Assembly: GCF_943169825.2 (NCBI RefSeq) | Contig: NZ_OW968402.1 | Span: 496,001 to 560,000 of the forward strand | Reading direction: 5' to 3' | From: Varibaculum prostatecancerukia | GTDB taxonomy: Bacteria > Actinomycetota > Actinomycetes > Actinomycetales > Actinomycetaceae | DNA: 64,000 nt | Shown here: positions 17,348 to 29,540 of the stretch, piece by piece | How the letters are laid out: every line of letters begins with the position of its first letter | Position numbering within the stretch: position 1 is the stretch's first letter | The notes under the pieces: model-generated | What the model saw: only the letters and a program-made list of their open reading frames with translations | Told to the model about the DNA's origin: nothing | Database searches by the model: none | Program-made: the position numbers and the translations under genes

Positions 17348-19894
17348 GTGAGCATCGCACTTTATCGCCGCTACCGGCCAGACACTTTCCAAGACGTGAT
17401 CGGGCAAGATCACGTGGTCAAACCGTTGATGGCGGCGCTGCGTTCTGGACGGATTAGCCATGCGTATCTCTTTTCTGGGCCGCGCGGGTGCGGCAAAACC
17501 ACCTCGGCGCGAATCATGGCGCGCTGCCTGAACTGTGCTGAAGGCCCCACCGACACTCCCTGCGGCAAATGCGAATCCTGCAAAGACTTAGCGACCGGAG
17601 GCTCCGGCTCCCTCGACGTAGTAGAAATCGACGCTGCCAGCCACAACGGGGTAGATGACGCCCGGGAGCTACGCGAGCGAGCAGGTTTCGCTCCGGTGCG
17701 TGACCGCTACAAAATTTTCATCCTGGACGAAGCCCATATGGTTACTCAACAGGGATTTAACGCCCTGCTGAAAATCGTGGAAGAACCCCCCGAACACGTA
17801 AAGTTTATTTTCGCGACCACCGAACCCGACAAAGTAATCGGCACGATTCGTTCCCGCACCCACCACTATCCGTTCCGCCTAGTACCGCCAGAAATCATGG
17901 AAAAATATATGGCGAAGCTCTGCGAGGCGGAAAATATCGAACCTGCCCCTGGGGTGCTGCAACTGGTGATGAGGGCGGGCGCAGGCTCAGTCCGTGACTC
18001 GCTTTCGGTATTAGACCAGCTAATGGCGGGTGCTGAGGACGGAAAACTAGCCTACGGAACCGCCTCTGCGCTGCTGGGATATACCGATAGTTCCATCCTG
18101 GAGCGCTCGGTAGATGCGATCATCGACCGGGATGGCGCGGCTTTATTCGAGGTAATCGCGAAAATGATTGAGGGCGGACATGACCCTCGCCGCTACCTGG
18201 AAGACCTATTGCTTCGCTTACGTGACCTGCTAGTACTCTCAGTTTCTTCTCCCGAGGACGCACAGGCAGCGTTGGCGGGCACCCCCGAAGATCAACTATC
18301 CGTCATGAACGCGCAGGCGCAGCGATGGGGAACTGCCGGGATTTCTCATGCCAGCGACCTCACCAACACTGCCTTGACAGAACTGACCGGAGCCACCGCC
18401 CCCCGTTTGCAAGTAGAGTTGCTGGCAGCGCGGCTATTGCTGCCCCCTGAAAACCCGGTGGCAATAGCCAGCGGACAGGGCGCTGTCCCAGCTGGTTCTC
18501 GTAGCGGGGCAGAGGCAGCAATCGCGGCCTTACATCGACCGGGGCGTCCTCAATCTCAAAAGAGCACCAATGCTCCCCGAACTAACCACGCCGCGCGCAC
18601 TGTTAGCGCTCCGCGACCTGCCGCTAATGAAGATTCCAGCGTTAATGCCGCCCCGGCAGTATCTGCTGCTAGCGCGCAGCCTGTCGCCCCGCGAAGCAGC
18701 GTCCCGGAACTCGCAGCCCCTCGTCCCATGACAGCGGCGGACAAACAGGTTGCGCCCGCGGTTGCGGGCACCCCAGAACAGTCCCAAGAAACGCAAACTA
18801 ACAGTAAAAATGAAGGGCAGACCGCGGCTGCAGCTCCTAAAGCAGACGCGCAGCCACCCGTGGCAACGAAAGTAGAAAAAGGTGAACAATACTGGCAGGT
18901 ATTGCAGGCGTGGGGCAAAGTATCCGCGCGACTGAAAGAGGTAGATCCGCGACTGTGGTCGACTTGTAATCGGCACCTGCAGATTGGCGGGGCACAAGAG
19001 CAGAAAGTTACTTTGCTAGCCGATAGCCCCCAAACCGTTGAGTATTTAAAAGACAAATTAGCTCCCTTAGAAAAATGTCTAGCTGAGGAGCTTTCGGGAA
19101 GCTGGGAAGTAAAGCTGCTCCCCGGAAGTAATGATAGTCTCGCTCCCGCGCTCAGCGAAGCGTTATCGCAGGTAAAACTATTCTTACCGCCGGAAAGTGC
19201 GCCCGCGGTCGAGGATGAAGCCCCGCCGGAAGAAGAACTTTATCCTCCGGAACCAGAAGACTTAGGCGATAGCGGTGGGGGTGAAACCCCGCCCTCCCCG
19301 GTGGATAGTGCGCCGACGGCATCCCTAGAAACTACCGCAGACCCGGAAATTCCCACCCCTAAAAGCACAGATGAAGCTGTAAAAAAAGTTAACCCGGTAG
19401 GGGATCAAGATGGCTCTGCGCCCAGCGGTGGTAGCTGGATTATTGACCCTGCCGCGCCCACTGTGGAGGAGGTACCTCCCGAAATCCCTGATGCGGGTGA
19501 TATGGAGCGCCAGGAGGCTCCCGAACTCTCCGCGCCTCGCCCCGGGAAAGAAATCGTTGCGCCCCGCGCTGAGGAAGAAATGGTTGCTCCGCGGGCAGTA
19601 AGTCCGCAAACACAAGCGGAGGCCCCTCGGGCTGAGGTAAACGAGACTCTAGTGGCTCCCCGAACCGGGAATAATCCTATTGCGGCCCCGCGTCCTCATG
19701 AAAGTGCTGCTCAAGTGGAAAACCCGGCCGCAGAACTCCCCGCAGAGCCCACAATCGAAGAAGACTTACCGGATATGTCCGATCCTGATGTGGGGGTCGA
19801 TGATAGCGGTGGCCGCTGGGGAGTCGAGGTCGCGAAATCTTTGCTTGGTGGCAAGATAGTTGAGACAGCAGATAACGATTCCGCCAGCAACTAG
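17348..19894 (+). CDS. dnaX: DNA polymerase III subunit gamma/tau
   Basis: 848 residues. The N-terminal AAA+ clamp-loader domain has Walker A GPRGCGKTTSAR (about residue 44), four zinc-binding cysteines between CLNC and CGKCESC, and Walker B DEAHMV (about residue 127). Domain III follows to about residue 370. A long Pro/Ala/Glu-rich linker with ten APR tripeptides flanks a folded tau-specific segment (about residues 510-600, EQYWQVLQAWGKVSARL). It loads the sliding clamp and links polymerase to helicase. Start GTG 17348 has no ribosome site, but TACAGT lies 6 nt upstream, so the mRNA may be leaderless. It is followed by recR. Confidence 0.96.
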   Translation: MSIALYRRYRPDTFQDVIGQDHVVKPLMAALRSGRISHAYLFSGPRGCGKTTSARIMARCLNCAEGPTDTPCGKCESCKDLATGGSGSLDVVEIDAASHNGVDDARELRERAGFAPVRDRYKIFILDEAHMVTQQGFNALLKIVEEPPEHVKFIFATTEPDKVIGTIRSRTHHYPFRLVPPEIMEKYMAKLCEAENIEPAPGVLQLVMRAGAGSVRDSLSVLDQLMAGAEDGKLAYGTASALLGYTDSSILERSVDAIIDRDGAALFEVIAKMIEGGHDPRRYLEDLLLRLRDLLVLSVSSPEDAQAALAGTPEDQLSVMNAQAQRWGTAGISHASDLTNTALTELTGATAPRLQVELLAARLLLPPENPVAIASGQGAVPAGSRSGAEAAIAALHRPGRPQSQKSTNAPRTNHAARTVSAPRPAANEDSSVNAAPAVSAASAQPVAPRSSVPELAAPRPMTAADKQVAPAVAGTPEQSQETQTNSKNEGQTAAAAPKADAQPPVATKVEKGEQYWQVLQAWGKVSARLKEVDPRLWSTCNRHLQIGGAQEQKVTLLADSPQTVEYLKDKLAPLEKCLAEELSGSWEVKLLPGSNDSLAPALSEALSQVKLFLPPESAPAVEDEAPPEEELYPPEPEDLGDSGGGETPPSPVDSAPTASLETTADPEIPTPKSTDEAVKKVNPVGDQDGSAPSGGSWIIDPAAPTVEEVPPEIPDAGDMERQEAPELSAPRPGKEIVAPRAEEEMVAPRAVSPQTQAEAPRAEVNETLVAPRTGNNPIAAPRPHESAAQVENPAAELPAEPTIEEDLPDMSDPDVGVDDSGGRWGVEVAKSLLGGKIVETADNDSASN

Positions 19895-19915
19895 AAAGAG
19901 AGCAGCTAAAAATCT

Positions 19916-20512
19916 ATGTACGACGGTGCCTTGCAAGACCTGATTGACGCCCTGGGACGACTGCCGGGGATTGGTCCAAAATCAGCGCAACGCATCGCCT
20001 TTTATGTGCTTTCTCGTCCTAAAGATGAAGCGAAACTACTGGCGCAAGCCTTAATGGATGCCAAAGAAAAAATCCGGTTTTGCAGCCAGTGTGGCAACAT
20101 TTCCCAAGAGGAACTCTGCACGATTTGCCGTAATCCCAAACGCGATCAGTCAGTAATCTGTGTGGTTGAAGAAGCCAAGGACGTAGGCGCGATTGAACGT
20201 ACCCGCAGCTACCGCGGCTTATATCACGTGTTGGGCGGGGCGATCGATCCCATTAACGGAATCGGACCGGAACAGTTACGTCTGCGTGAACTGCTAAAAC
20301 GCCTCAGTGGTGCGACTGTACAAGAAATTATTATTGCCACGAATCCCAATATCGAGGGCGAGGCCACGGCCACCTACCTGACCCGCACGATTTCTCCCTT
20401 GGGATTAAAAGTAACCCGCCTGGCTTCGGGACTGCCGGTAGGCGGCGACCTGGAATATGCTGATGAAGTTACTTTAGGGCGGGCTTTAGAAGGACGGCGC
20501 AGCGCCGAATAG
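19916..20512 (+). CDS. recR: recombination protein RecR
   Basis: 198 residues, the normal length. The helix-hairpin-helix [17 protein letters not shown] (residues 12-28), the C4 zinc finger [16 protein letters not shown] (about 58-73) and the Toprim domain beginning [17 protein letters not shown] (about 80) are all present, and the C-terminal [18 protein letters not shown] is typical. RecR works with RecO/RecF to load RecA at gaps. It lies 21 nt after dnaX, the classic dnaX-recR pairing. Confidence 0.97.
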   Translation: MYDGALQDLIDALGRLPGIGPKSAQRIAFYVLSRPKDEAKLLAQALMDAKEKIRFCSQCGNISQEELCTICRNPKRDQSVICVVEEAKDVGAIERTRSYRGLYHVLGGAIDPINGIGPEQLRLRELLKRLSGATVQEIIIATNPNIEGEATATYLTRTISPLGLKVTRLASGLPVGGDLEYADEVTLGRALEGRRSAE

Positions 20513-20692
20513 CCGATATTTTCCGAACAGCTAATACCCTGGCAAAAGTCCCAGACAGGTGAATATCAGCAAAATTAATAGTGTGTGTTTGCTTACCGAC
20601 CAGCAAATTTGAGACGCTAGGACTTCGATTAAGCTATCTTCCTACAATTGCAGAAGATAGCTAGATGGAAAGCAGATATACAAGGGGAACAA

Positions 20693-23046
<2,354 letters not shown>

Positions 23047-23047
23047 G

Positions 23048-24349
23048 TTAGCTGCTTTTTGCTTTAGGCTGATAGGCTTCGGCGCTGTTAATCGTCAGTT
23101 TCAGCCCGTTTCCGGTCTGCAGGTTCCAACAGTCAACCCCAGATCCCGAGGACTGGCAGGCATAGGCTCCCGAGGCAGCGGCGGCACCACTGGCGAGAAC
23201 TGTTTGTGAGGTTTCCCGGTCTTTTACCCCTAAATCTTCCGGGGTCTTGGCGCCATCGGCTCCCAGGGTGAACTTGACTGTTGCCCCCGGATTTTGCCCG
23301 ATATTTCCGGTAAAGCTAAACGCGGTGCAAACCACTTCGCTACCGATAGTGCATTTAATCGGGGCATCCGGCAAAGAGAATTCACTGACCTGGTAGGCGC
23401 CATCGGGTAGCCCTTTGGCTTCTCCAATGGCGCTGGTGGGAGCGGGCGCTATTTGGCGACCCTCGGTTTTTACGTCCAGTTGCGCTCCCGCATTGTTCTT
23501 GCCGCTTTTACCACCTTTACCAGCTGATTTACCGTCTTTGCCGTTCGCCGCCCCATTTTCTTGGGCATCGGGGATTCCGTTATTATTGCGATCCTTATTC
23601 AGGTCCGAATCCCCGAAAATCCGCGCAATCACCCCGTTTTTCCCGTACCAACTCTTGGAGCCGTCACCGCCGGTGAGCCGATCCGCTAGATTTCCTCCAA
23701 TCGAAAGTACCAGCCCGATAAGCACGGCCACAATAATCACGAAAATCTTGCTTTTCTTGGAGGCAGTTTTTTCTTCCTGTGGGGAAAACTCCTCTAAATC
23801 AGCTTCATCAGCTAGTTTTAGTTTTTCTGCTTTGGTTTTTTGGGCAGCTGTGGTCTCGGGTGAGGCGTCAGCGCGCTTCTCGGTTAGTGGGGGGAACTTG
23901 GCTTTGGGGGAGGAGGCCGCGGGTTCGGGACTAGCCATATTTCTTGTTGGCTCGGTTTGCTGAGGCGAGGTAGCAGCCGCCAAAGCCTGGGTGTCGTCGG
24001 TTGCTTGCGCACGCTCAGATTTAGCGGCAATCTCAGCTGGTAATGCCGCTGACGGTGAGGTTTGCGCAGGCTGCGGGCTTTTTGTGGAAGCAGGCTGCGC
24101 GCTTTCTAAGCCGGCGGAAGCCAGTAGAGCTTTCCGGCGGGCAGCCCGGTTGATGCGGTTTTGGCGTCGCTGTAAAGCGGCCGCGATTTCGGGATCAGAA
24201 AATTCGCCTAACCACTCTAAAAGCGCTGGATAGGTGGAGGGATTTTCCGCGATAAGTGGACGTAAGGAGGGATGATTTTGAGCTAAGCTCTGCAGCTCTT
24301 CCAGCGGCGTTGCGGGATCGCTTGCCCGCTCGACCGGGTCAGTGCTCAT
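23048..24349 (-). CDS. single-pass membrane protein with N-terminal variant leucine-rich-repeat segment
   Basis: 433 residues. The N-terminus (about 1-60: ASDPATPLEELQSLAQNHPSLRPLIAENPSTYPALLEWL) matches the short variant leucine-rich repeat seen at the start of many actinobacterial membrane proteins. A low-complexity Ala/Pro/Glu/Lys linker follows, then one membrane segment (about residues 203-222, IFVIIVAVLIGLVLSIGG). After it come an extracytoplasmic DLNKDRNNNGIPDAQEN calcium-loop-like motif, a Gly/Lys linker and a C-terminal domain with four cysteines. No function is known. It stands alone, convergent with asd. Confidence 0.75.
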   Translation of the reverse strand: MSTDPVERASDPATPLEELQSLAQNHPSLRPLIAENPSTYPALLEWLGEFSDPEIAAALQRRQNRINRAARRKALLASAGLESAQPASTKSPQPAQTSPSAALPAEIAAKSERAQATDDTQALAAATSPQQTEPTRNMASPEPAASSPKAKFPPLTEKRADASPETTAAQKTKAEKLKLADEADLEEFSPQEEKTASKKSKIFVIIVAVLIGLVLSIGGNLADRLTGGDGSKSWYGKNGVIARIFGDSDLNKDRNNNGIPDAQENGAANGKDGKSAGKGGKSGKNNAGAQLDVKTEGRQIAPAPTSAIGEAKGLPDGAYQVSEFSLPDAPIKCTIGSEVVCTAFSFTGNIGQNPGATVKFTLGADGAKTPEDLGVKDRETSQTVLASGAAAASGAYACQSSGSGVDCWNLQTGNGLKLTINSAEAYQPKAKSS

Positions 24350-24518
24350 AGTGCCTCCTTTAGTTTCCCTCTAGCGATTATAGATGACTCGGAGGCGAAA
24401 ACAGTTTCCGCGCCGCCATAGTTGCCATTGCCAGAACTACTAGCTGTCTCTTGCGCTGGAAACAGAGTCTAAGGTGGGAGAAAAATCCCGACTTATCTGT
24501 AAAGAAAACAAAGGGAGT

Positions 24519-25238
24519 TTAACTGGCACGGTGGATGGGGCAGGCAGAAGTCGCCATTCCTTCGTCGCCTCGAGCAGAGAAAGGATTTTCATCCATATCT
24601 AAGGGGCGACCTAAGAAACGTTTCGCACTGGGTAGCGGCGCGATTTTATGGTCAGCTCCCAGGGAGCGTAGTACGTAGGCTTGCACGCAGTGGATCAAAT
24701 ATTCGCGGCGCATCGGGTCTTTCGGTAGAGATCTTCCCGCCAAGGAGGCATTAACCATAGAAATAGCAATCGGAAGATTCTGGGGAGGGAGCGTGCCCTC
24801 GCTGATTGCCCTACGTAGAATCTGCCGCAAGATATTTTCTACGATGCGTGCATGTTGGCGCAGTTCAGAACTGGTTTCATGCGATACTTGACGGCGCAAA
24901 TCCAGTCCGGGAGCCAGATGATAGGACGATCCCAGGGTAAGTTGTTCCCGAATATAAATTCGCAGCATCTTGATTGGGGAACTAACTCCCTCCAATGCGT
25001 GGTTTAAACGCAGCGAATACTGTCCAGTTTCATAGGTGATAAACGCCAACAGCAGCGCTTCTTTATCTTGGAAATGGTTGTAGACCGCGGTGCGTCCCAC
25101 CCCGGCTTCTTCCGCGATCTTCGCCATGGTTAATGACTCGAAAGTGCTGGTCTGCAAAAGACGTGATAGTGCATCAAAGAGTTGCTGGCGGGTTTTCTTA
25201 CGATGTTCTTCCAGCGTTTCCCCGATGATTCTAGGCAT
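24519..25238 (-). CDS. TetR-family transcriptional regulator
   Basis: 239 residues. The N-terminal helix-turn-helix (about residues 15-62, TRQQLFDALSRLLQTSTFESLTMAKIAEEAGVGRTAVYNHFQDKEALL) is a textbook TetR DNA-binding domain; the remainder is the ligand-binding/dimer domain. It is transcribed away from the MFS gene at 25373 with about 130 nt between, the usual arrangement for a repressor and its exporter. An AGTGaCACT inverted repeat at 25258-25266 in that gap is a candidate operator. The ligand is unknown. Confidence 0.9.
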   Translation of the reverse strand: MPRIIGETLEEHRKKTRQQLFDALSRLLQTSTFESLTMAKIAEEAGVGRTAVYNHFQDKEALLLAFITYETGQYSLRLNHALEGVSSPIKMLRIYIREQLTLGSSYHLAPGLDLRRQVSHETSSELRQHARIVENILRQILRRAISEGTLPPQNLPIAISMVNASLAGRSLPKDPMRREYLIHCVQAYVLRSLGADHKIAPLPSAKRFLGRPLDMDENPFSARGDEGMATSACPIHRAS

Positions 25239-25372
25239 AAGACCATTCTTTCATTTAGTGACACTTTTAGTCTAATCGTCTTGAAAAATGGGGTGGTGAG
25301 GGTGGTAACGAGGGGGATTTTAAAGATGTTAACGGATTGGGAATGCTGGTAATTTTAATCGGGGAGGTGCAC

Positions 25373-26614
25373 TTGACTAACTTACTGCTGGCACTGATTT
25401 ATCTCGCGTTTATCAGCTTGGGGCTGCCTGACGCTCTGCTGGGTTCTGCCTGGCCAGCGATTTATCCAGATTTTGAAGTTACGGTTTCCTACGCCGGCAT
25501 TGTTTCAGTGATTATTTCTTTAGGAACCATCGTTTCCTCCCTACTATCAGATCGTTTGATATCCCGACTGGGAACCGGAAAAATTACGGTCATCTCAGTG
25601 GCGCTGACTGCGGCAGCTATCCTCGGTTTCGGGTTGGCACCCAATTTTTGGGTGCTGTGTATCTGGGCTATTCCTTACGGACTGGGAGCAGGCAGTATAG
25701 ATGTGGCGCTAAATAATTATGTGGCGCTACATTTCAAGAGTAGTCATATGAACTGGCTGCATTGCTCGTGGGGAATTGGAGCCACTATCGGTCCTTACAT
25801 TATGGGAGCGGCACTTTCTGGAGGTAGTGGCTGGCGAGGGGGCTACTGGTATGCAGCCTGCATACAGCTGGCCATAACCGCGATTTTGTTCCTAAGTTTG
25901 CCCCTGTGGAAACGCCGAGAGCAAGCCGATTCTGCCGCTGCCCGAAGCAGCAAAACGGATCCGGGTGCAGAAAACAATGCGCCCACAACTGTCGAGGAAG
26001 TGCTGGAACCGACAGTGCAGCCCACGCAGTCTGGGTATCTGAAACTTTCCGAAGTGGTACAGATTTGGGGAGTGAAAGCCATGATGGTCTGTTTCTTCTG
26101 TTATTCCGCGGTAGAACACACCATCGGGCTGTGGGCGGCGACCTACTTGCGGTTGTTTAAAAATATGGATGCGGCTGCGGCCGCCGCCTTCGCTAGCATG
26201 GTGTTCTTGGGGATAACCCTCGGGCGTGCCGTCAGCGGTTTTTTGGCTATGCGTTACTCAGATCAACAGATGATCCGTTTCGGAATGATACTGACAGGTT
26301 TGGGGTTACTAATCCTGATTATCCCGGGTCCAGCCACATTGGCAGTGTGCGGAATTATGACTATCGGACTGGGGTGCTCTCCCATTTACCCGGCGATGAT
26401 CCATTCCACTCCGCAGATTTTTGGGAGGGAGCGCTCTCGGGCAATCACCGGGGTGCAAATGGCCTGTTTCTTTGTGGGAGTCCTGATAATGCCGCCGCTA
26501 TTCGGTATAGTGGCTGATCATTTGTCAGTGGGGTTGCTGCCAGTATATTTGAGTATCGCCCTGGGGTTAATGGCATTTATGCAGTACCGTCTGGGGCGAC
26601 TAGCCGATGTTTAA
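25373..26614 (+). CDS. MFS transporter (12 TM)
   Basis: About 413 residues from TTG 25373, which follows GGGGAGGTGCAC; an upstream ATG at 25337 lacks a site. The N-terminal half has a GLPDALLGSAWPAIYPDF opening and the SDRLISRLGTGK loop between helices 2 and 3. A polar loop of about 45 residues splits the two six-helix halves, and the second half has GITLGRAVSGFLAMRYSDQ. The GLPD/NWLH pattern suits the sugar or drug MFS groups that include FucP-like porters, but the substrate cannot be read. It is divergent from a TetR gene, which suggests induced export. Confidence 0.85.
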   Translation: MTNLLLALIYLAFISLGLPDALLGSAWPAIYPDFEVTVSYAGIVSVIISLGTIVSSLLSDRLISRLGTGKITVISVALTAAAILGFGLAPNFWVLCIWAIPYGLGAGSIDVALNNYVALHFKSSHMNWLHCSWGIGATIGPYIMGAALSGGSGWRGGYWYAACIQLAITAILFLSLPLWKRREQADSAAARSSKTDPGAENNAPTTVEEVLEPTVQPTQSGYLKLSEVVQIWGVKAMMVCFFCYSAVEHTIGLWAATYLRLFKNMDAAAAAAFASMVFLGITLGRAVSGFLAMRYSDQQMIRFGMILTGLGLLILIIPGPATLAVCGIMTIGLGCSPIYPAMIHSTPQIFGRERSRAITGVQMACFFVGVLIMPPLFGIVADHLSVGLLPVYLSIALGLMAFMQYRLGRLADV

Positions 26615-26821
26615 GCGGTTTTTCAAGCTATGTTTTGCTGCCGGATATCTAGCATCCTGTTTGCGCAAATATGCTTGGGGATTTAGGAACCAGAGAATCC
26701 GTGAATCGAGTCGAATTAGGGTTGTGGGTCAGGTAACATTTTTTATGTCTAAGTATTTGTTATCGCAATGACGCTGTTTATAGCAAAGAGAACCAAAACG
26801 CCTAATAGAAAAGAGTTGGCA

Positions 26822-29449
26822 ATGTCCCAAAAAAGCTCCCCTCCCGTCCTCAGTGAAGAATCTGAAGAAAAATCCGCGATAGATGTGCTGGTAGAGGAGG
26901 CGCTACAGGCGCTTAAGGATTTTAAGAAACTCGATCAGCAAACCGTAGATCTGATTGTGGAAACCGCAGCCCGAAAGGCGCGGGAAGCCCATGCGGTGCT
27001 GGCCGCCGAGGCGGTCGCGGAAACCAAGCGCGGAAACTTCGAAGACAAAACGGTAAAAAATATCTTTGCCTCCGAAGTTATCGCCGATGACTTGGAAGGA
27101 CAAAAAACCGTAGGAGTTATTTCCCGTGATGAGCTCTCGGGGATTGTGCAGGTAGCCGAACCCGTCGGGGTGGTGGCGGCGCTAACTCCAGTCACTAACC
27201 CCACCTCCACCACTATTTTTAAGGCTCTGATCTGCCTTAAAACCCGGAATCCGATTATTTTTGCTTTCCACCCTTACGCCCAAGATTGTTCGGCTCATGC
27301 CGCAAAAATTGTTTACGAGGCGGCGTTGGAAGCCGGGGCGCCTAAAGGCTGTGTACAGTGGATTTCCGCTCCCTCTATGCAAGCCACTGCTGACCTAATA
27401 AATCACCCCGGGGTGGCAGTTATTTTAGCGACCGGCGGTAATGCCATGGTTAAAAGCGCCTACTCATGTGGCAAACCTGCCTTGGGGGTGGGAGCTGGAA
27501 ACTGCCCCGCCTACATTCACGAGAGCGCGGTAGTGAAAAACGCGGTCAATGACATTACCATTTCCAAGTCTTTCGACAACGGGATGATCTGCGCATCCGA
27601 ACAGGCAGTGATTCTCGATGCCTCCATTGCTGACCAGGCGCTGGCAGAGTTCGAACATCTCGGGTGCCATCTGGCAAATGCAAAGGAAAAAGAGCAACTG
27701 GAAGACTTGCTATTCGGGGCGCGCGCCGGGAGTGAAGAATGTAAGACCGCCAAGTTGAATGCGGCGGTCGTGGGGCAGAGCGCAGCAAAAATAGCTGAAA
27801 TGGCTGGATTTAGCGTACCCGAGGATACCCAGGCAATCCTAGTGCAATGCACGGAAGTGAGTTATGCCGAACCCTTGACCAGGGAAAAACTCTCGCCAGT
27901 GTTAGCGGTGCTCCGGGCAGAAAACTCCGCCGAAGGCATCGAATTGTCTCGCCAAATGGTGGAACAAGACGGGCTGGGTCATAGCGCCGCCATTCACTGT
28001 CGGGATCGTGAAGTTATTGACAAGTTCGCCACCGAAGTTAATACCGTACGCATAATAGAAAATTCTCCCAGTTCATTCGGAGCTATCGGCGGACTTTATA
28101 ACGCGATGGTGCCCTCCTTGACCCTAGGTTGCGGCTCCTATGGACATAACTCAGTGTCGAACAATATCAGTGCGGTGAACTTGCTAAATATCAAACGGCT
28201 AGCCAGGAGGAACCCGGTAATGACGCCTTTCCAAATCCCCAATCAAATCTATCTTGGATCTGGCTATATCCGGCAGCTAGCCAACCTGGAGCTGGGAACG
28301 AAAATTACGGTGATTACCAACCAACGTGCCGCCAATAGCGGACAGTTGGATGTGGTGATGCAGCTGCTATATGCCCGCAGTGAAAAAATATCTGTGCAGG
28401 TTATCGAAGATGTAGAAGCTCATTTCACTACCGAGTATCTAAAGAAGAAGGTGCGGGAAGTTTCCGGTTACGGTCCGCAGACGATTTTAGCCGTGGGGGA
28501 GCGTGACGTCATTAATGTCGCTAAGTTCTTGCGGCTGTTGGTTGCTTGCCCCCAGCTGCCAATCAAAGAGGTCTGCGCCGGGCATATTGCGCTGCCTTCT
28601 CTCATTAATTCGCCGCAGCTGATCTGTGTGCCCACTATTACCGGAGGACGAGCTTCAGTAGCACCCTGGGCAGCGATCACCGATGTTAATACCGGCTTTG
28701 CTCGTCCGGTTAAATCCACCGCTTTTCTACCGCAAATCGTGGTTATGGATACCACTTTGGCGGTCTATTCCCGAAAAGATACCCTGCAGCGCGGTTTCCA
28801 AGCGATCGCCTATGGGATCGAGGGCTACACTTCTACGCAGGCCAGCGAATATACCAATTCTTTGGCGCTGCATGGTCTAGAAAATGTCTACAAGATCCTG
28901 CCCCAGGTAGTTAGCGCCTCGGAGAACAGTCAAGAATTCATTGATCTGCGAGAAAAGCTGATTGAAGGATCATTCTTGATTTCAACTGCCCAGGCGAATA
29001 CCACTATGGGGTTGGCAGATTCCATCACTAAGACTTTCGCGGCCGTCTTTGGAGGACGCGCTCAGGACTATTTCTCCTCGGTACTGCCCAATACGGTGCG
29101 TTTCTTAGGAGGGCATCCCCGAAAGTTTGTGGCTTCCCCTAACTACCTGCGATTCCAGGCTCCCCAGCAATTAGCTGAGATCTGCAGGCGGCTGGGGATT
29201 AGCGCCCAGGAAGATAACGCAGGAGAGGCTCTGGCGCAGGCTCTAGAAAGCTTAGTAGTCGATTTCGGAGTGCCGCTAAAGGTGCAAGACTTCCAGGTAT
29301 CGGAAGCCGATTTCTTGGAGCAGCTGCCGGAACTTGCCCAACGCACTTTCGATCGAGAGTCCTATACCGGTACTCCACGTAAAGCCACGATAGCGGAAGT
29401 AGAAAATATCCTTAGAGCCTGCTACTACGGACAAGAATTCGTTTCCTAG
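26822..29449 (+). CDS. adhE: AdhE homologue: intact acetaldehyde dehydrogenase half, degenerate iron-alcohol-dehydrogenase half
   Basis: About 875 residues from ATG 26822; the ATG at 26768 is also in frame and neither has a strong ribosome site. The N-terminal half (to about 440) has all expected CoA-acylating aldehyde dehydrogenase motifs, including the catalytic cysteine in FDNGMICASEQAV and LTLGCGSYGHNSVS. The C-terminal half aligns with the iron-dependent alcohol dehydrogenase of AdhE, but its motifs are changed. The NAD-binding GGGS is GERD (residues 559-562). Against the E. coli ligands Asp653, His657, His723 and His737, I read Gln660, Tyr664, Asp733 and Ala747. It probably makes acetyl-CoA from acetaldehyde or the reverse; ethanol formation by the second half is doubtful. 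Confidence 0.88.
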   Translation: MSQKSSPPVLSEESEEKSAIDVLVEEALQALKDFKKLDQQTVDLIVETAARKAREAHAVLAAEAVAETKRGNFEDKTVKNIFASEVIADDLEGQKTVGVISRDELSGIVQVAEPVGVVAALTPVTNPTSTTIFKALICLKTRNPIIFAFHPYAQDCSAHAAKIVYEAALEAGAPKGCVQWISAPSMQATADLINHPGVAVILATGGNAMVKSAYSCGKPALGVGAGNCPAYIHESAVVKNAVNDITISKSFDNGMICASEQAVILDASIADQALAEFEHLGCHLANAKEKEQLEDLLFGARAGSEECKTAKLNAAVVGQSAAKIAEMAGFSVPEDTQAILVQCTEVSYAEPLTREKLSPVLAVLRAENSAEGIELSRQMVEQDGLGHSAAIHCRDREVIDKFATEVNTVRIIENSPSSFGAIGGLYNAMVPSLTLGCGSYGHNSVSNNISAVNLLNIKRLARRNPVMTPFQIPNQIYLGSGYIRQLANLELGTKITVITNQRAANSGQLDVVMQLLYARSEKISVQVIEDVEAHFTTEYLKKKVREVSGYGPQTILAVGERDVINVAKFLRLLVACPQLPIKEVCAGHIALPSLINSPQLICVPTITGGRASVAPWAAITDVNTGFARPVKSTAFLPQIVVMDTTLAVYSRKDTLQRGFQAIAYGIEGYTSTQASEYTNSLALHGLENVYKILPQVVSASENSQEFIDLREKLIEGSFLISTAQANTTMGLADSITKTFAAVFGGRAQDYFSSVLPNTVRFLGGHPRKFVASPNYLRFQAPQQLAEICRRLGISAQEDNAGEALAQALESLVVDFGVPLKVQDFQVSEADFLEQLPELAQRTFDRESYTGTPRKATIAEVENILRACYYGQEFVS

Positions 29450-29468
29450 TTCGTTTCCTAGCAGTAAA

Positions 29469-29508
29469 AAGCCTGCGGGGCGTTACTTTAACACCCCGCA
29501 GGCCTTGC
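29469..29508. terminator. terminator between adhE and the sugar kinase
   Basis: AAGCCTGCGGGG (29469-29480) pairs with CCCCGCAGGCCTT (29494-29506) around a short loop. It separates the two convergent genes; A and T flanks are short but present. Confidence 0.75.
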
Positions 29509-29540
29509 CATGCTGTCCTTAGTTCTAGGATGATCCTTTC

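Noticed and set aside
27000-29449. Frameshift or sequencing error as cause of the lost AdhE motifs
   Set aside because: The frame stays aligned with AdhE on both sides of each changed motif, so the changes are substitutions rather than a shifted frame.
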